Below are positions 27,701 through 35,357 of a DNA stretch of 64,000 nt, in pieces. The DNA lies in assembly GCA_945903465.1 (NCBI GenBank), contig CAMDOF010000006.1, positions 39,345 to 103,344 on the forward strand, written 5' to 3'. Source of the DNA: Opitutus sp. GAS368. Its GTDB lineage: Bacteria; Verrucomicrobiota; Verrucomicrobiia; Opitutales; Opitutaceae. A model generated the notes under the pieces. That model did not search any database and was not told the DNA's origin. It saw only the letters and a list, made by a program, of their open reading frames with translations. The position numbers and the translations under genes were made by a program. Each line of letters begins with the position of its first letter. Within the stretch, counting starts at the first letter, position 1.

Positions 27701-28025
27701 GGGGAAAGTCGCCGGCTTCAATCCTGAGACGTCCAACCTGGGTCTTTCCTACATTTATAATCGGGTCACCGTCCGCCTTCAATACAACCATCGCACGCGG
27801 TTCCTCACGACCTACAACGTCAACGAATCCCAGCAGGTTTACTCGATCCGGCGCGATACCCTCGATGTGAAAACCCTCTATCAATTTTCTCGCCGCTTCA
27901 GCGCCTACCTCGACGTGAACAACATCCTGCAAGAATACGAAACCGGCTCCGACATCGGCGCCCGCGCGTCGCAGCGTCGTATTTTGACCCCTGGATTCTT
28001 CTTCGGCATCAACACGCGGCTTTGA
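24744..28025 (+). CDS. TonB-dependent receptor with STN signalling domain
   Basis: 1,093 residues from ATG 24744. Signal peptide (SLWTAALALVLIFTAGASA), then a Secretin/TonB N-terminal (STN) domain at about 35-107 (KNYQLPAGDAAVTLKRFSEQ), a carboxypeptidase-regulatory-like domain at about 125-205 (TVTNAATARALEGARIALAG, FSDRQGAYRFEEV), the plug (RLPGVEGATVDGTVRYVRIR, ERMEVVKSPTPDMDGDSIGG) and a 22-strand-type barrel. The last residues are FFFGINTRL. An STN domain normally means that the receptor signals through an FecR anti-sigma factor to an ECF sigma factor; both are pseudogenes just upstream. A perfect TTGACA lies at 24678-24683, with no good -10 behind it. Ligand unknown. Confidence 0.93.
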   Translation: MTKPCILLRSLWTAALALVLIFTAGASAAEISKKNYQLPAGDAAVTLKRFSEQSGEQIIYAVDGVRGVQTNALRGELTAREALDRLVAGTELRVRQDASSGALAVNRMAANAPESKSFSAPGKSSVAGTVTNAATARALEGARIALAGTDRVTFSDRQGAYRFEEVAGENVVVEVSYSGLDTTTETKNLQPGRENRVDFKLSSQIYAMSQFVVSGEREGSAQSATLQRLSSGVKNVVSTDAFGNLVGNPADLLVRLPGVEGATVDGTVRYVRIRGLNQNLTTITMDGNRLADAASAGSTREYQFQTVSADTVERMEVVKSPTPDMDGDSIGGAVNMVSKTGFDSKERLLRGSFGLTGRPLDDRKAGQPYNYAVSYSEVFKGNLAVALNFGHRKLFTPQDTISLSHQTLANGVAGPAYTFQTSLTDERLDTSRWGGGLRLDYKLSERSRFYSSSTVNRLTDHDTDRIAIYTTPQLIATFDAAGNATNAGGIQPGYTNDFTTVRPVPNSTVNVQADVAYKDAKTLYHQAGGVHKLDTVNLDWNLYKSDSKTNYSGQRNLGFTARGIGYTIDRRTNTNFPTVTQTAGPNLADLASYNDNRYRIDRKAGWDGYEGLSLNAQKKFSAPVPAYIKIGMRSRNQERVLEATQWSGTYVGPDGVMGLNPATGRNDDNLAQFGLIEQGRLDNTYLPYPKVPAPAFPGHTNQLIDTMLATSPQLFAQEVAANVQAQLTGNQKFQEKISAAYIMGNVDLGRLSILAGLRVERTKTAGEGALQVITPDEKVRRAAFTGTLTNPEIARRNLAEFGGRQVRKGDYKNVLPGVHFKYSPTPNLVTRLSYATNVGRPGIGQLIPRTNVNFDTQTISTSNPSLKPQTADNFDVAVEYYFEPAGMLSAGVFQKQIKNFIYTSGGVVVPAGADNGFNGDYANYSLTTQFNGGSAKVRGLELNYSQQFRFLPGIFKGLAGYANFTKMESAGNYGAGNAIALAPNPKGKVAGFNPETSNLGLSYIYNRVTVRLQYNHRTRFLTTYNVNESQQVYSIRRDTLDVKTLYQFSRRFSAYLDVNNILQEYETGSDIGARASQRRILTPGFFFGINTRL

Positions 28026-28101
28026 CGTTCCTCGTCTGCTGAGCAATTGATTCGCGCTCGCCGTTGCCTACCCGGGCGGGCACCGCTATAACCACCCACT
28101 G

Positions 28102-29481
28102 ATGAACCGTCGCAATTTTATCCATCGCGCCTTACGTACGGCGGCAGCGTCCAGCGTGATGCTCCCCGCACTCCGCTCCTCGCTAATCGGCGCCGGCACC
28201 AAGAACGCTCGCCCGCCGCACATACTTCTCCGCAGCTCGTGGCAGAGCGTGAACATCGGCGACATCGGCCACACGCCGGGCGCGCTTTCGCTCCTGTGGA
28301 AACATTTCCCGGAATGCGCCATCACACTCTGGCCGGGCGAGCTCGGCCACGGCGCGCGCGAGTTGCTGCTCAAAGCTTATCCGCGGCTGAAAATCGCCGA
28401 GGGCGGTCTCGGGGCGGAGGGGAAACCCAACAAGCCTGACCTCGTGAAGGCGTGGGCCGAAGCGGACCTCTATCTCAGCGGCTCGGGCTCCGGATTCCCA
28501 GCGGCCAATCACGCGGTGGCGTTTCAAAAAGCCACGGGGAAACCCGTCGGCGTTTTCGGCGTCAGTAACGACCCGATTTCCGGTATTTCCAAAGGGCGTA
28601 ATCCCGAGGGTGGCACGTTGCACCACCTGCGGGAGCGCGCGCTCCAGCTTGCGCCGACGCACCTCTCCACCGATCTCCGCTATATCATGGATCGTGCGGC
28701 GTTTTTCTTCTGCCGCGACACCATCACGCGTGACTACCTGAAAGCTCAGGGCGTGAAATCACCGATCGTCGAGTTTGGCCCGGACGCGCAGCTCGGCATG
28801 CACCTGCGCGACGATGCGAAGGGCCTCGCCTACCTGCAGACCGCGGGTCTCGAAGAGGGCAAATTCATCTGCGTGATTCCGCGCCTGCGTTACACGCCCT
28901 ACTATCGCATCAAGACCGGCACGAAACGTACTCCGGACGATGACGTAAAGGACGCGATCAACGACCGCACGACGAAGCAGGATCACGACAAGCTTCGCGA
29001 TATGATCGTCCGCTACGTGCGCGGCACGGGCAACAAAGTCATGGCCTGCGCCGAGATGACTTATCAAGTGCAGATGGCGAAAGACGAACTCGTCGATCCG
29101 CTCCCGGCGGACGTGAAGAAAAATGTCGTCTGGCGCGACACCTACTGGCTCCCTGACGAAGCCGCGTCGGTCTACGCGAAAGCTCAGGCCGTGGTCAGCG
29201 TCGAATGCCACTCGCCGCTCATCGCGCTGCACAACGGCACGCCGACGTTCTACGTCCGGCAACCCACCGATACCTGCAAGGGACAAATGTATCGCGACAT
29301 CGGCGCCCACGACTGGTTTTTCGAAGTCGACGAGACGAGTGGCGCGCAACTGTGGTCGAGGTTGGAATCGATTCACCAAGATCCGGCGGCGGCGCGCGCA
29401 AAAGTGAAAGCCATCATGGCCACGGTCGAAGCGCGGCAGAAGCGCATGGTCGAGGCGGTGCGCGAAGCGTGCCGAGGGTGA
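28102..29481 (+). CDS. polysaccharide pyruvyl transferase family protein, RR-signal
   Basis: 459 residues. It begins with RRNFIHRALRTAAASSVMLP, a twin-arginine-like export signal, which is unusual since pyruvyl transferases of exopolysaccharide pathways act in the cytoplasm. The body fits the PS_pyruv_trans family: LLRSSWQSVNIGDIGHTPGA, LYLSGSGSGFPAA, VFGVSNDP, FFFCRDTITRDYLKAQGV and, late, AKAQAVVSVECHSPLIALHNGTPTFYV. The family transfers pyruvyl groups to sugars; here an extracellular or lost-activity role cannot be excluded. It follows the STN receptor by 76 bp and is probably co-transcribed with it. ATG start. Confidence 0.8.
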   Translation: MNRRNFIHRALRTAAASSVMLPALRSSLIGAGTKNARPPHILLRSSWQSVNIGDIGHTPGALSLLWKHFPECAITLWPGELGHGARELLLKAYPRLKIAEGGLGAEGKPNKPDLVKAWAEADLYLSGSGSGFPAANHAVAFQKATGKPVGVFGVSNDPISGISKGRNPEGGTLHHLRERALQLAPTHLSTDLRYIMDRAAFFFCRDTITRDYLKAQGVKSPIVEFGPDAQLGMHLRDDAKGLAYLQTAGLEEGKFICVIPRLRYTPYYRIKTGTKRTPDDDVKDAINDRTTKQDHDKLRDMIVRYVRGTGNKVMACAEMTYQVQMAKDELVDPLPADVKKNVVWRDTYWLPDEAASVYAKAQAVVSVECHSPLIALHNGTPTFYVRQPTDTCKGQMYRDIGAHDWFFEVDETSGAQLWSRLESIHQDPAAARAKVKAIMATVEARQKRMVEAVREACRG

Positions 29482-29805
29482 GAGCGCGGGGGGCGCCCGC
29501 CCATGAAGATTAACCTGAGTCCCGCGGCGATTTTGCCGAGCAGAGCCGGAGGTATCACCACCGGCAATACCCGGAAAAATGAAACCAAACAGGGTGCGTG
29601 CTCGCCTCCGATCTTTCTCTTTAGGTTAAATTTTTGGGGCGCGATCTCTCGATTGGCGGGCGGCGGAGAGCAGGACTAATTGAAAGGCCGCACTTCTTGC
29701 GGAGGGCGGAATTGCCGGGGCGGATTGGTTTTTCGCGACGCGGCGACCACCACCGGGGCCGCTTCACTCGATTTGACCGCGGTCTCCCTTCTGGGGAAAG
29801 GCGGT

Positions 29806-29814
29806 TGATATAAT
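29806..29814 (+). promoter_or_regulatory. candidate extended -10 promoter
   Basis: TGATATAAT is a perfect extended -10 element (TGnTATAAT) in an otherwise gene-free GC-rich spacer. The predicted transcription start, about 7 bp downstream, falls at the first base of the strong hairpin at 29821. No matching -35 is present at 17 bp, which extended -10 promoters do not strictly need. Confidence 0.45.
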
Positions 29815-29820
29815 ATCTTC

Positions 29821-29885
29821 GCAGGCGCTCTCGGGGAGCGCCCTGCGGCCCGCAGGACGAGTCGCCGCTGGACAACGGCGGACTC
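29821..29885 (+). ncRNA. candidate small structured RNA (two hairpins)
   Basis: Two strong stem-loops follow the extended -10 element. The first spans 29821-29846 (ten pairs with one bulge, loop TCGGG). The second spans 29859-29885 (nine pairs with one bulge, loop CTGGACAA). A palindromic CCTGCGG/CCGCAGG lies between. The RNA could extend to the CGCCGGT...ACCGGCG stem near 29970-29995. No known RNA family is recognised, and the orientation is inferred from the promoter. Confidence 0.3.
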
Positions 29886-30009
29886 TTCACCCGACACCCG
29901 ATCTGGTCAAAATATGCTGTGAAACAGGATCGAAGAACCTAGCCCGAGAGCCCAGCGAGCCGCCGGTTTCCCCTAAATAAAATCTACCGGCGATGGATCC
30001 AGTCACGGG

Positions 30010-30618
30010 TTACTCAGTGCTGATCCAATCGACCTCGAGCATGAATTTTCCAGGTTTACCGTCGGAAAGGGAGATGCCCATTTCTTCGATTTGAGCGCGA
30101 TCCAGGGATGGGCCGGAGAGCGTTTGGCCGCGGAACATCGGCACGAATGAAGCCAAGGGCACGGAGACCTCGGTCCACTCGCCAAATATCGTGCGAAATT
30201 CCGCCTGGTAGGAGATGCGTGCCCGGCGGAATTCCGCACTCGTGGCGAGTTGGAGACGATAGGTGCGACCGTCGCCCTTGAGGCGAAGTACGATGGATTT
30301 TACTTTGCTCAGATTGCGGATCGGTCCGCGTGAACGGATCGACGAAAAGCCCCCGTTATTCTCGAGCGATAAAACGCCCCGAAAGAGGAGGCTGCCCGCG
30401 ATGATTTTTGCATCGCCGCTGGAGACACCGCCCATGACACCGTCGTTGACCGCGACCCAGGCGGGTTCATTCGCGTTGCCGGAAAACCCGAACAACTCCA
30501 CGCGAGGAGCGAGCGGAGCTTGCAAAGCGGCGAAGGTCTCCCCGGTGCAGCCGACCGTCAACGAACAGGCCATCGCGACGAGGCGACGCAACGGAATCTT
30601 TGAGAAAAAAAGCGTCAT
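30010..30618 (-). CDS. CIA30-like domain protein
   Basis: 202 residues from ATG 30618; an in-frame start at 30651 adds 11. A signal-like N-terminus (LRRLVAMACSLTVGC) ends in a cysteine that could be a lipoprotein site, although the -3 residue is not ideal. The rest fits the complex I intermediate-associated protein 30 fold: WVAVNDGVMGGVSSGDAKI, FRGVLSLENNGGFSSIRSR, IVLRLKGDGRTYRLQL and MGISLSDGKPGKFMLEVDWI. Bacterial members are carbohydrate-binding-like beta-sandwich proteins of unknown role. The gene stands alone on the minus strand. Confidence 0.82.
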   Translation of the reverse strand: MTLFFSKIPLRRLVAMACSLTVGCTGETFAALQAPLAPRVELFGFSGNANEPAWVAVNDGVMGGVSSGDAKIIAGSLLFRGVLSLENNGGFSSIRSRGPIRNLSKVKSIVLRLKGDGRTYRLQLATSAEFRRARISYQAEFRTIFGEWTEVSVPLASFVPMFRGQTLSGPSLDRAQIEEMGISLSDGKPGKFMLEVDWISTE

Positions 30619-31526
30619 GTTGAAAGCTCGCTCGTTCGCTCGATCCGTCAAGTTTTGGTGGCCGATAAGAACGAATTGGCCGGCAGATCGAACCTAAATC
30701 CATCGGTGTGAGAGTGGCGGTGGCAATACCACCAAAAACCGGCCGTTTAAAAATCACCAGTGACCGAGCATCGCAAGCGACGTGACTACCGGAAGAAAAA
30801 CATCTTTTTTGAAGTTCCAAAAAGATCCATTCCTACGGACACAACCCTGTTCAAACCGGACATTTTTTGCGGTTTTCGTCCCGCCTCTGTCATCGATGAC
30901 GCCCCCGCCTGTTTAGATCGTAGCTTGAGATCGTGCTGGGGGGCGCGGGCTCGAACCGCGCCCCCTTCCGGTTGGCTGGCGGGCCGGTACCAGCCGCTCT
31001 GAGTTCTGGACTTCAGAGTGAAGAGCAAAAAAATACTCCGAGTTGGCTTCTTTTTGATGATCCATTTCACCCGAAAAAACTGACTGACGTTCGCGTCTTG
31101 CGCACCCGTCCCCCCGCTCCGTCCATGATCACCACGCAAGGCTGGGCCGGCCCTCCAATGCACCGAAAGCTCCCTGTAACGCTGATCCGCCTCACCTTGC
31201 GCGCCCCGACCGCCGTCACCGCCAAGATCGGGATCGCGACATCGACTTATTAGCGGTTCTTTGCCCTGGGCAGGAAGCGCCGCAGCGAGCTGAACGACGA
31301 TTAGGGGATAGACCGTGGCTCCGCGCGGGTGGGCTCAGGCCGGGGCGTTCGGCGTCATCGGCCTCAGCCAGCGCGAAAATCTCCAGTCCTCCGAGCACCT
31401 AAAATCGGGTACCATGAACCCTTGCGACCGGCGCATTCAGCCCGGCGAATAAAATATTTTCCTAACTTCCCCCTCGGTTAACACATTGCCTCTGCGGGCG
31501 TCCCAGGTTCCACTCGAAAGTAACTT
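30619..31526. other. long intergenic stretch with stem-loops
   Basis: No gene is supported in these 900 bp. The clear feature is a cluster of three stem-loops at 30939-31026. The minus strand between about 31060 and 31250 reads protein-like in places (GSFRCIGGPAQPCVV) but without start or family match. Confidence 0.5.
30939..31026. other. cluster of three stem-loops, one T-arm-like
   Basis: A perfect 10-bp stem with a 7-nt loop (arms 30939-30948 and 30956-30965). Read on the minus strand the loop is TTCGAGC, as in a tRNA T arm. It is followed by GGCTGG/CCAGCC (30974-30979/30990-30995) and by GCTCT...AGAGC with an inner CTCTGA/TCAGAG (30996-31026), then a run of seven A. A complete tRNA cannot be folded from it. 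Confidence 0.4.
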
Positions 31527-34500
31527 ATGAGCCACCAAACAAGCCCCTGGCGGACCTTTAATCCGCTAATTCTCTCCGGCGCCCTCGTCTGCGCCACCGC
31601 GCTGCGGGCCGATCCCGTGATCTCCGAGTTCCTCGCCGCCAACACCAAAACGCTCGCGGACAACGACGGTAATTTTTCTGACTGGATCGAGATTTTCAAT
31701 CCCGACGCCGCCCCGGTCAGCCTCGCTGGCTGGTATCTCACGGACTCCGCAACTAACAAGACGAAATGGCAGTTCCCCGCCGTTACGCTCCCGGCCGGTG
31801 GTTACCTGATCGTCTGGGCCTCGAATCAAAACCGCCGCGATCCCACCAAGCCGCTGCACACCAACTTTACGCTCGACGCCGACGGCAGTTACCTCGCGCT
31901 CAACAAGCCGGACGGCACCATCGTCGTCACCGAATTCGCCCCCAATTTTCCAGCGCAATTTGCTGACGTTTCCTACGGGATCACCCAACCGGCCGCGGCG
32001 ACCGAAACGGCGCGCCGAGGCCATTTCCGCACCCCGACGCCCGAGGCCCGCAACGGCAACGCCGACTCGCTGTTGCTGACCGAGCGCATCGTTTTCTCTC
32101 GCGCATCCGGTCCGTTCACCGGCTCGTTTGCCCTCACGCTCACCGGATCCGCCGCCGGACAGAAAATTCGCTACGTCGTGGCCCCTCCCACCACCACCGC
32201 CGGCGCCGCGGTCAAGGACCCCGATGCCACATCGCCGGAATATTCCGGCCCCATCACCGTGGCCGCCTCATCGATTGTGCGCGCGATGATTTTCGCGACG
32301 GACAGCCTCGCGACCAGTTATGCCTTCTCCGCCCATTATATGCGACTGGCCAACACTGGAGCGGCTCGGCTCGACACATTTTCCAGCCAGCTACCGCTTA
32401 TGGTGATCGACACCCATGGTTCGGGTCCGCTGGAAAAGGACGGTACCCAGCGCCCCGGCTGGTACTATTCTTGGAGCAAACCAGCGACCGGAGCCACCAA
32501 CCTCACCGTTCCGGCTTCCGTCACCAGCCCGCTCTCGACCAATGTGCGCGGCTCATCTTCGGCCGACTTCCCCAAAAAAGGCTACGCTCTCAATTTCCTC
32601 GATAACTTGGGCAAGCCCGACGCGCACTCGCCCTTCGGCCTCTACTCCTTCAGCGAGTGGGTGCTGAACGCCCCGTGGAAATACAACCCAGCGTATATTC
32701 ACAACGTATTCATTTATGATTTGAGCAACCGGATCAACCGCTGGGCTCCGCGCACTCAGCTCGTGGAGGTTTTTTTCAACGCGGACGGCGGCGACCTCGA
32801 TTACAATGACTACGTCGGCATCTGTATCTTCACCGACGCCCTGCGGATTGACAACAAGCGCGTCGATATCTCGGACCTCAACCCCAAGAATCTCACCGGC
32901 TCGGCCTTGACCGGCGGTTACTTCCTCAAGTTCGACGTGGCCGACGACCCCGAGCTCTACAGTTTCCAGACCACGCGCAATTTCCCCGGCCTGCCCAACG
33001 GCATCAACGTCAACAGCCCCAAGCTCGCCGTTCTTCCGCAGGCTCAGCGCGACTACATCAAGGGCTACATCCAGAGTTTCGAGGACGCTCTTTACGCCGA
33101 TCAAGCGGCCGGTTGGCGGCAACGCACCCACCTCGACTACGTCGATCGTGAGGCGTGGATCGATTACCACATTCTCAACACCTTCTCGATGAACGTGGAT
33201 GCCTTCGTGCGCAGCACGTTCATGACAAAAGACCGCCAAGGCAAACTGACCGCCGGCCCCGCGTGGGATTACGATCGGGCGCTGGGCGGTGGCGACAGTC
33301 GCACCCAAAATCCCGAGATTTGGAGCGGATTGGCCGATGCCACCAATGTCTGGACCTACGGCTGGTGGGGCGTGCTGGCGCGCGATCCCGAGTATCGCCA
33401 GGCTTGGATCGAACGATGGCAGAAACTGCGGAAGGACGAGCTCGCCACCGCGACCACGGAGGCACGCATCGACAGTTTCGCCGCTCAAATCGGCCCGCTC
33501 GCCGCCGCCCGCGATGCCGCCCGCTGGCCCGACAATGCGAGTCGCTTTAACGGCGCCTGGCAAGGGGAGGTCGATCACATGAAAAGCTGGCTGGCCAAGC
33601 GCACGGCTTGGATCGACTCGCAGTTCAGCGGCGAGCCGACGATGACCATCGCCAATGGCACGCTCACGCTGACACCCGCGCCCGGCACGCAAGTCGCCTA
33701 CACCCTCGACGGCTCCGACCCGCGCGTGCTTGGCGGCGGTCTGTCCGGCAGCGCGGTGCTCGCCTCCACGCGCGTGACGATGCCCGACACGGCGGTCGTA
33801 CGGGCCCGCGGCTACCGCGCCAACGTCGACCCCAACGCCATCCCCAGCAGCCCGTGGAGCTCCGCGCTCGGCACCCCCGGCCGCCTCATCAACCTCTCCA
33901 TCCTCACCTCGCTCCCCGCCCGCGAGAAATTCACGATGGGCTTTGTCGTCGGCGGCGAAGGCACCAGCGGCACTAAACCCCTGCTCGCGCGCGCCGTCGG
34001 TCCATCGCTCGCCCAGTTCAACTTAGCGACGTTCCTGCCCGACCCAACTATGTCGCTCGCCAGCACCAGCGTCAGCCCGGCCATCACGGTCGCCGCCAAT
34101 AACGACTGGGGTGGCAGCGCCGCCCTCAGCAACGCCTTCGCCTCGGTGGGTGCCTTCGTCTACAGCGCACCCAGCTCAAAGGACGCGGCGATTTTCCAGA
34201 CCGGTCTCGCCCCAGGTAATTATACCGTAGAAGTGGGTGACACCGGCACCGGCACCGGCACGGTCATTGCAGAACTCTACGACGCCACCCCCGTGGCCTC
34301 ATTCGGTGCCGCGACGCCACGGCTCATCAACGTCTCCGTCCTCAAGAACCTCGGCACTGGCCTCACCGCGGGCTTCGTCATTTTCGGCGGCTCGCCCCGC
34401 ACCGTCCTGATCCGCGCCGTCGGGCCCACGCTCGGAGCAGCGCCGTTCAACGTCGGGGGCGTCGTCGCCGATCCACAGCTCACGCTGAACGGCACGGCGG

Positions 34501-34703
34501 GCAAGATCACCGACAACGACGATTGGGGCGGCGGCTCTGCCCTGACGGCGGCCTTTGCATCCGTCGGCGCCTTTGCCTTGCCCAAAGACTCGCGCGACGC
34601 AGCGCTCCTCGCCACGCTCGCCCCTGGCAGCTACACTGTGGAAGTCAAAGGATCGGGGTCCAAAACCGGCTTCGCGCTGGTCGAAATTTACGAGGTGCCC
34701 TGA
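31527..34703 (+). CDS. secreted lamin-tail / CotH-kinase-like protein with C-terminal beta domains
   Basis: 1,058 residues. Signal peptide (NPLILSGALVCATALRA), then a lamin-tail domain (VISEFLAANTKTLADNDGN, FSDWIEIFNPD, LAGWYLTDS). A CotH-like region follows, with STNVRGSSSADFPKKGYAL, WVLNAPWKYN, NTFSMNVDAFVRSTFMTKD and AGPAWDYDRALGGGD. Next comes a chitobiase-like segment (TLTPAPGTQVAYTLDGSDPR). Two related ~135-residue domains close the protein (about 782-916 and 929-1058), ending LVEIYEVP. CotH kinases phosphorylate spore-coat proteins in Bacillus; in bacteria such as this one they are large exported proteins of unknown target. The C-terminal domain recurs in the PhoD-like protein at 44.5-46.3 kb. 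ATG start. Confidence 0.86.
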   Translation: MSHQTSPWRTFNPLILSGALVCATALRADPVISEFLAANTKTLADNDGNFSDWIEIFNPDAAPVSLAGWYLTDSATNKTKWQFPAVTLPAGGYLIVWASNQNRRDPTKPLHTNFTLDADGSYLALNKPDGTIVVTEFAPNFPAQFADVSYGITQPAAATETARRGHFRTPTPEARNGNADSLLLTERIVFSRASGPFTGSFALTLTGSAAGQKIRYVVAPPTTTAGAAVKDPDATSPEYSGPITVAASSIVRAMIFATDSLATSYAFSAHYMRLANTGAARLDTFSSQLPLMVIDTHGSGPLEKDGTQRPGWYYSWSKPATGATNLTVPASVTSPLSTNVRGSSSADFPKKGYALNFLDNLGKPDAHSPFGLYSFSEWVLNAPWKYNPAYIHNVFIYDLSNRINRWAPRTQLVEVFFNADGGDLDYNDYVGICIFTDALRIDNKRVDISDLNPKNLTGSALTGGYFLKFDVADDPELYSFQTTRNFPGLPNGINVNSPKLAVLPQAQRDYIKGYIQSFEDALYADQAAGWRQRTHLDYVDREAWIDYHILNTFSMNVDAFVRSTFMTKDRQGKLTAGPAWDYDRALGGGDSRTQNPEIWSGLADATNVWTYGWWGVLARDPEYRQAWIERWQKLRKDELATATTEARIDSFAAQIGPLAAARDAARWPDNASRFNGAWQGEVDHMKSWLAKRTAWIDSQFSGEPTMTIANGTLTLTPAPGTQVAYTLDGSDPRVLGGGLSGSAVLASTRVTMPDTAVVRARGYRANVDPNAIPSSPWSSALGTPGRLINLSILTSLPAREKFTMGFVVGGEGTSGTKPLLARAVGPSLAQFNLATFLPDPTMSLASTSVSPAITVAANNDWGGSAALSNAFASVGAFVYSAPSSKDAAIFQTGLAPGNYTVEVGDTGTGTGTVIAELYDATPVASFGAATPRLINVSVLKNLGTGLTAGFVIFGGSPRTVLIRAVGPTLGAAPFNVGGVVADPQLTLNGTAGKITDNDDWGGGSALTAAFASVGAFALPKDSRDAALLATLAPGSYTVEVKGSGSKTGFALVEIYEVP

Positions 34704-34990
34704 CCTGCATCGGCGCATCGCAAGGGCACTCTCCTGAAGAGTTTGAAGATCTCGTCTCAGCCCAAGCATCAAGGATCACCACGCTCATCTCGCTGAGAAT
34801 ATCCGCTCCGCCGAGCCCCTTCCGGTTGGGGCTCGTCACCAGCTGCAATTCTGGCCGGCGAGCCCTCTCGAGAAGGTGCCAGACTCAGGCGTGAAACCCA
34901 CGCTGACGTCATCGTGACGATGGGCCGATTCCCCAGATGCCAAGATGATCGGCCATTTCAGCATAAAATTTACCGAACATAGCGCCAAAG

Positions 34991-35075
34991 TGGTGCCCGG
35001 GAGCGGACTCGAACCGCTACACCTTACGGCACAGGCTTCTGAGACCTGCGTGTCTACCAATTCCACCACCCGGGC
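34991..35075 (-). tRNA. tRNA-Leu (anticodon CAG)
   Basis: 85 nt on the minus strand with encoded CCA (complement of TGG at 34991-34993). The acceptor stem GCCCGGG/CCCGGGC is identical to that of the tRNA-Leu(CAA) at 6.4 kb. The anticodon loop is CTCAGAA, giving CAG (complement of 35039-35041). It has a long variable arm and T arm GGTTCGAGTCC. It reads CUG, the main leucine codon in a high-GC genome. Confidence 0.96.
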
Positions 35076-35357
35076 AATTACTTATTTTAAACTGACTTAC
35101 GGAAGAGCCGAAAGAACGTTACGCGTGTTTGCACCACCCCCTTTTCTGCACTTAACGCCTCAAACCAAGCGAAAAATGAGCTAAGAGGATAGTAAAGAAC
35201 CCACGCCACGAACCGGCGACACCACCGACAGAGCGCGCAGAAATAAGCCCACGTCAAAGTCAACGGCAAGCAGAAATGGCGGGGACTTGAAACGACGGAT
35301 CACGAGACCAAGGGCGTGGGCTTGCAGCAGAGGGGCGCACCGTGCATCTAAAAAGAA

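Noticed and set aside
30925..31040. A tRNA gene on the minus strand, suggested by a perfect T-arm-like hairpin.
   Set aside because: No matching acceptor 5' strand, no anticodon arm and no CCA could be placed; kept only as a stem-loop cluster.
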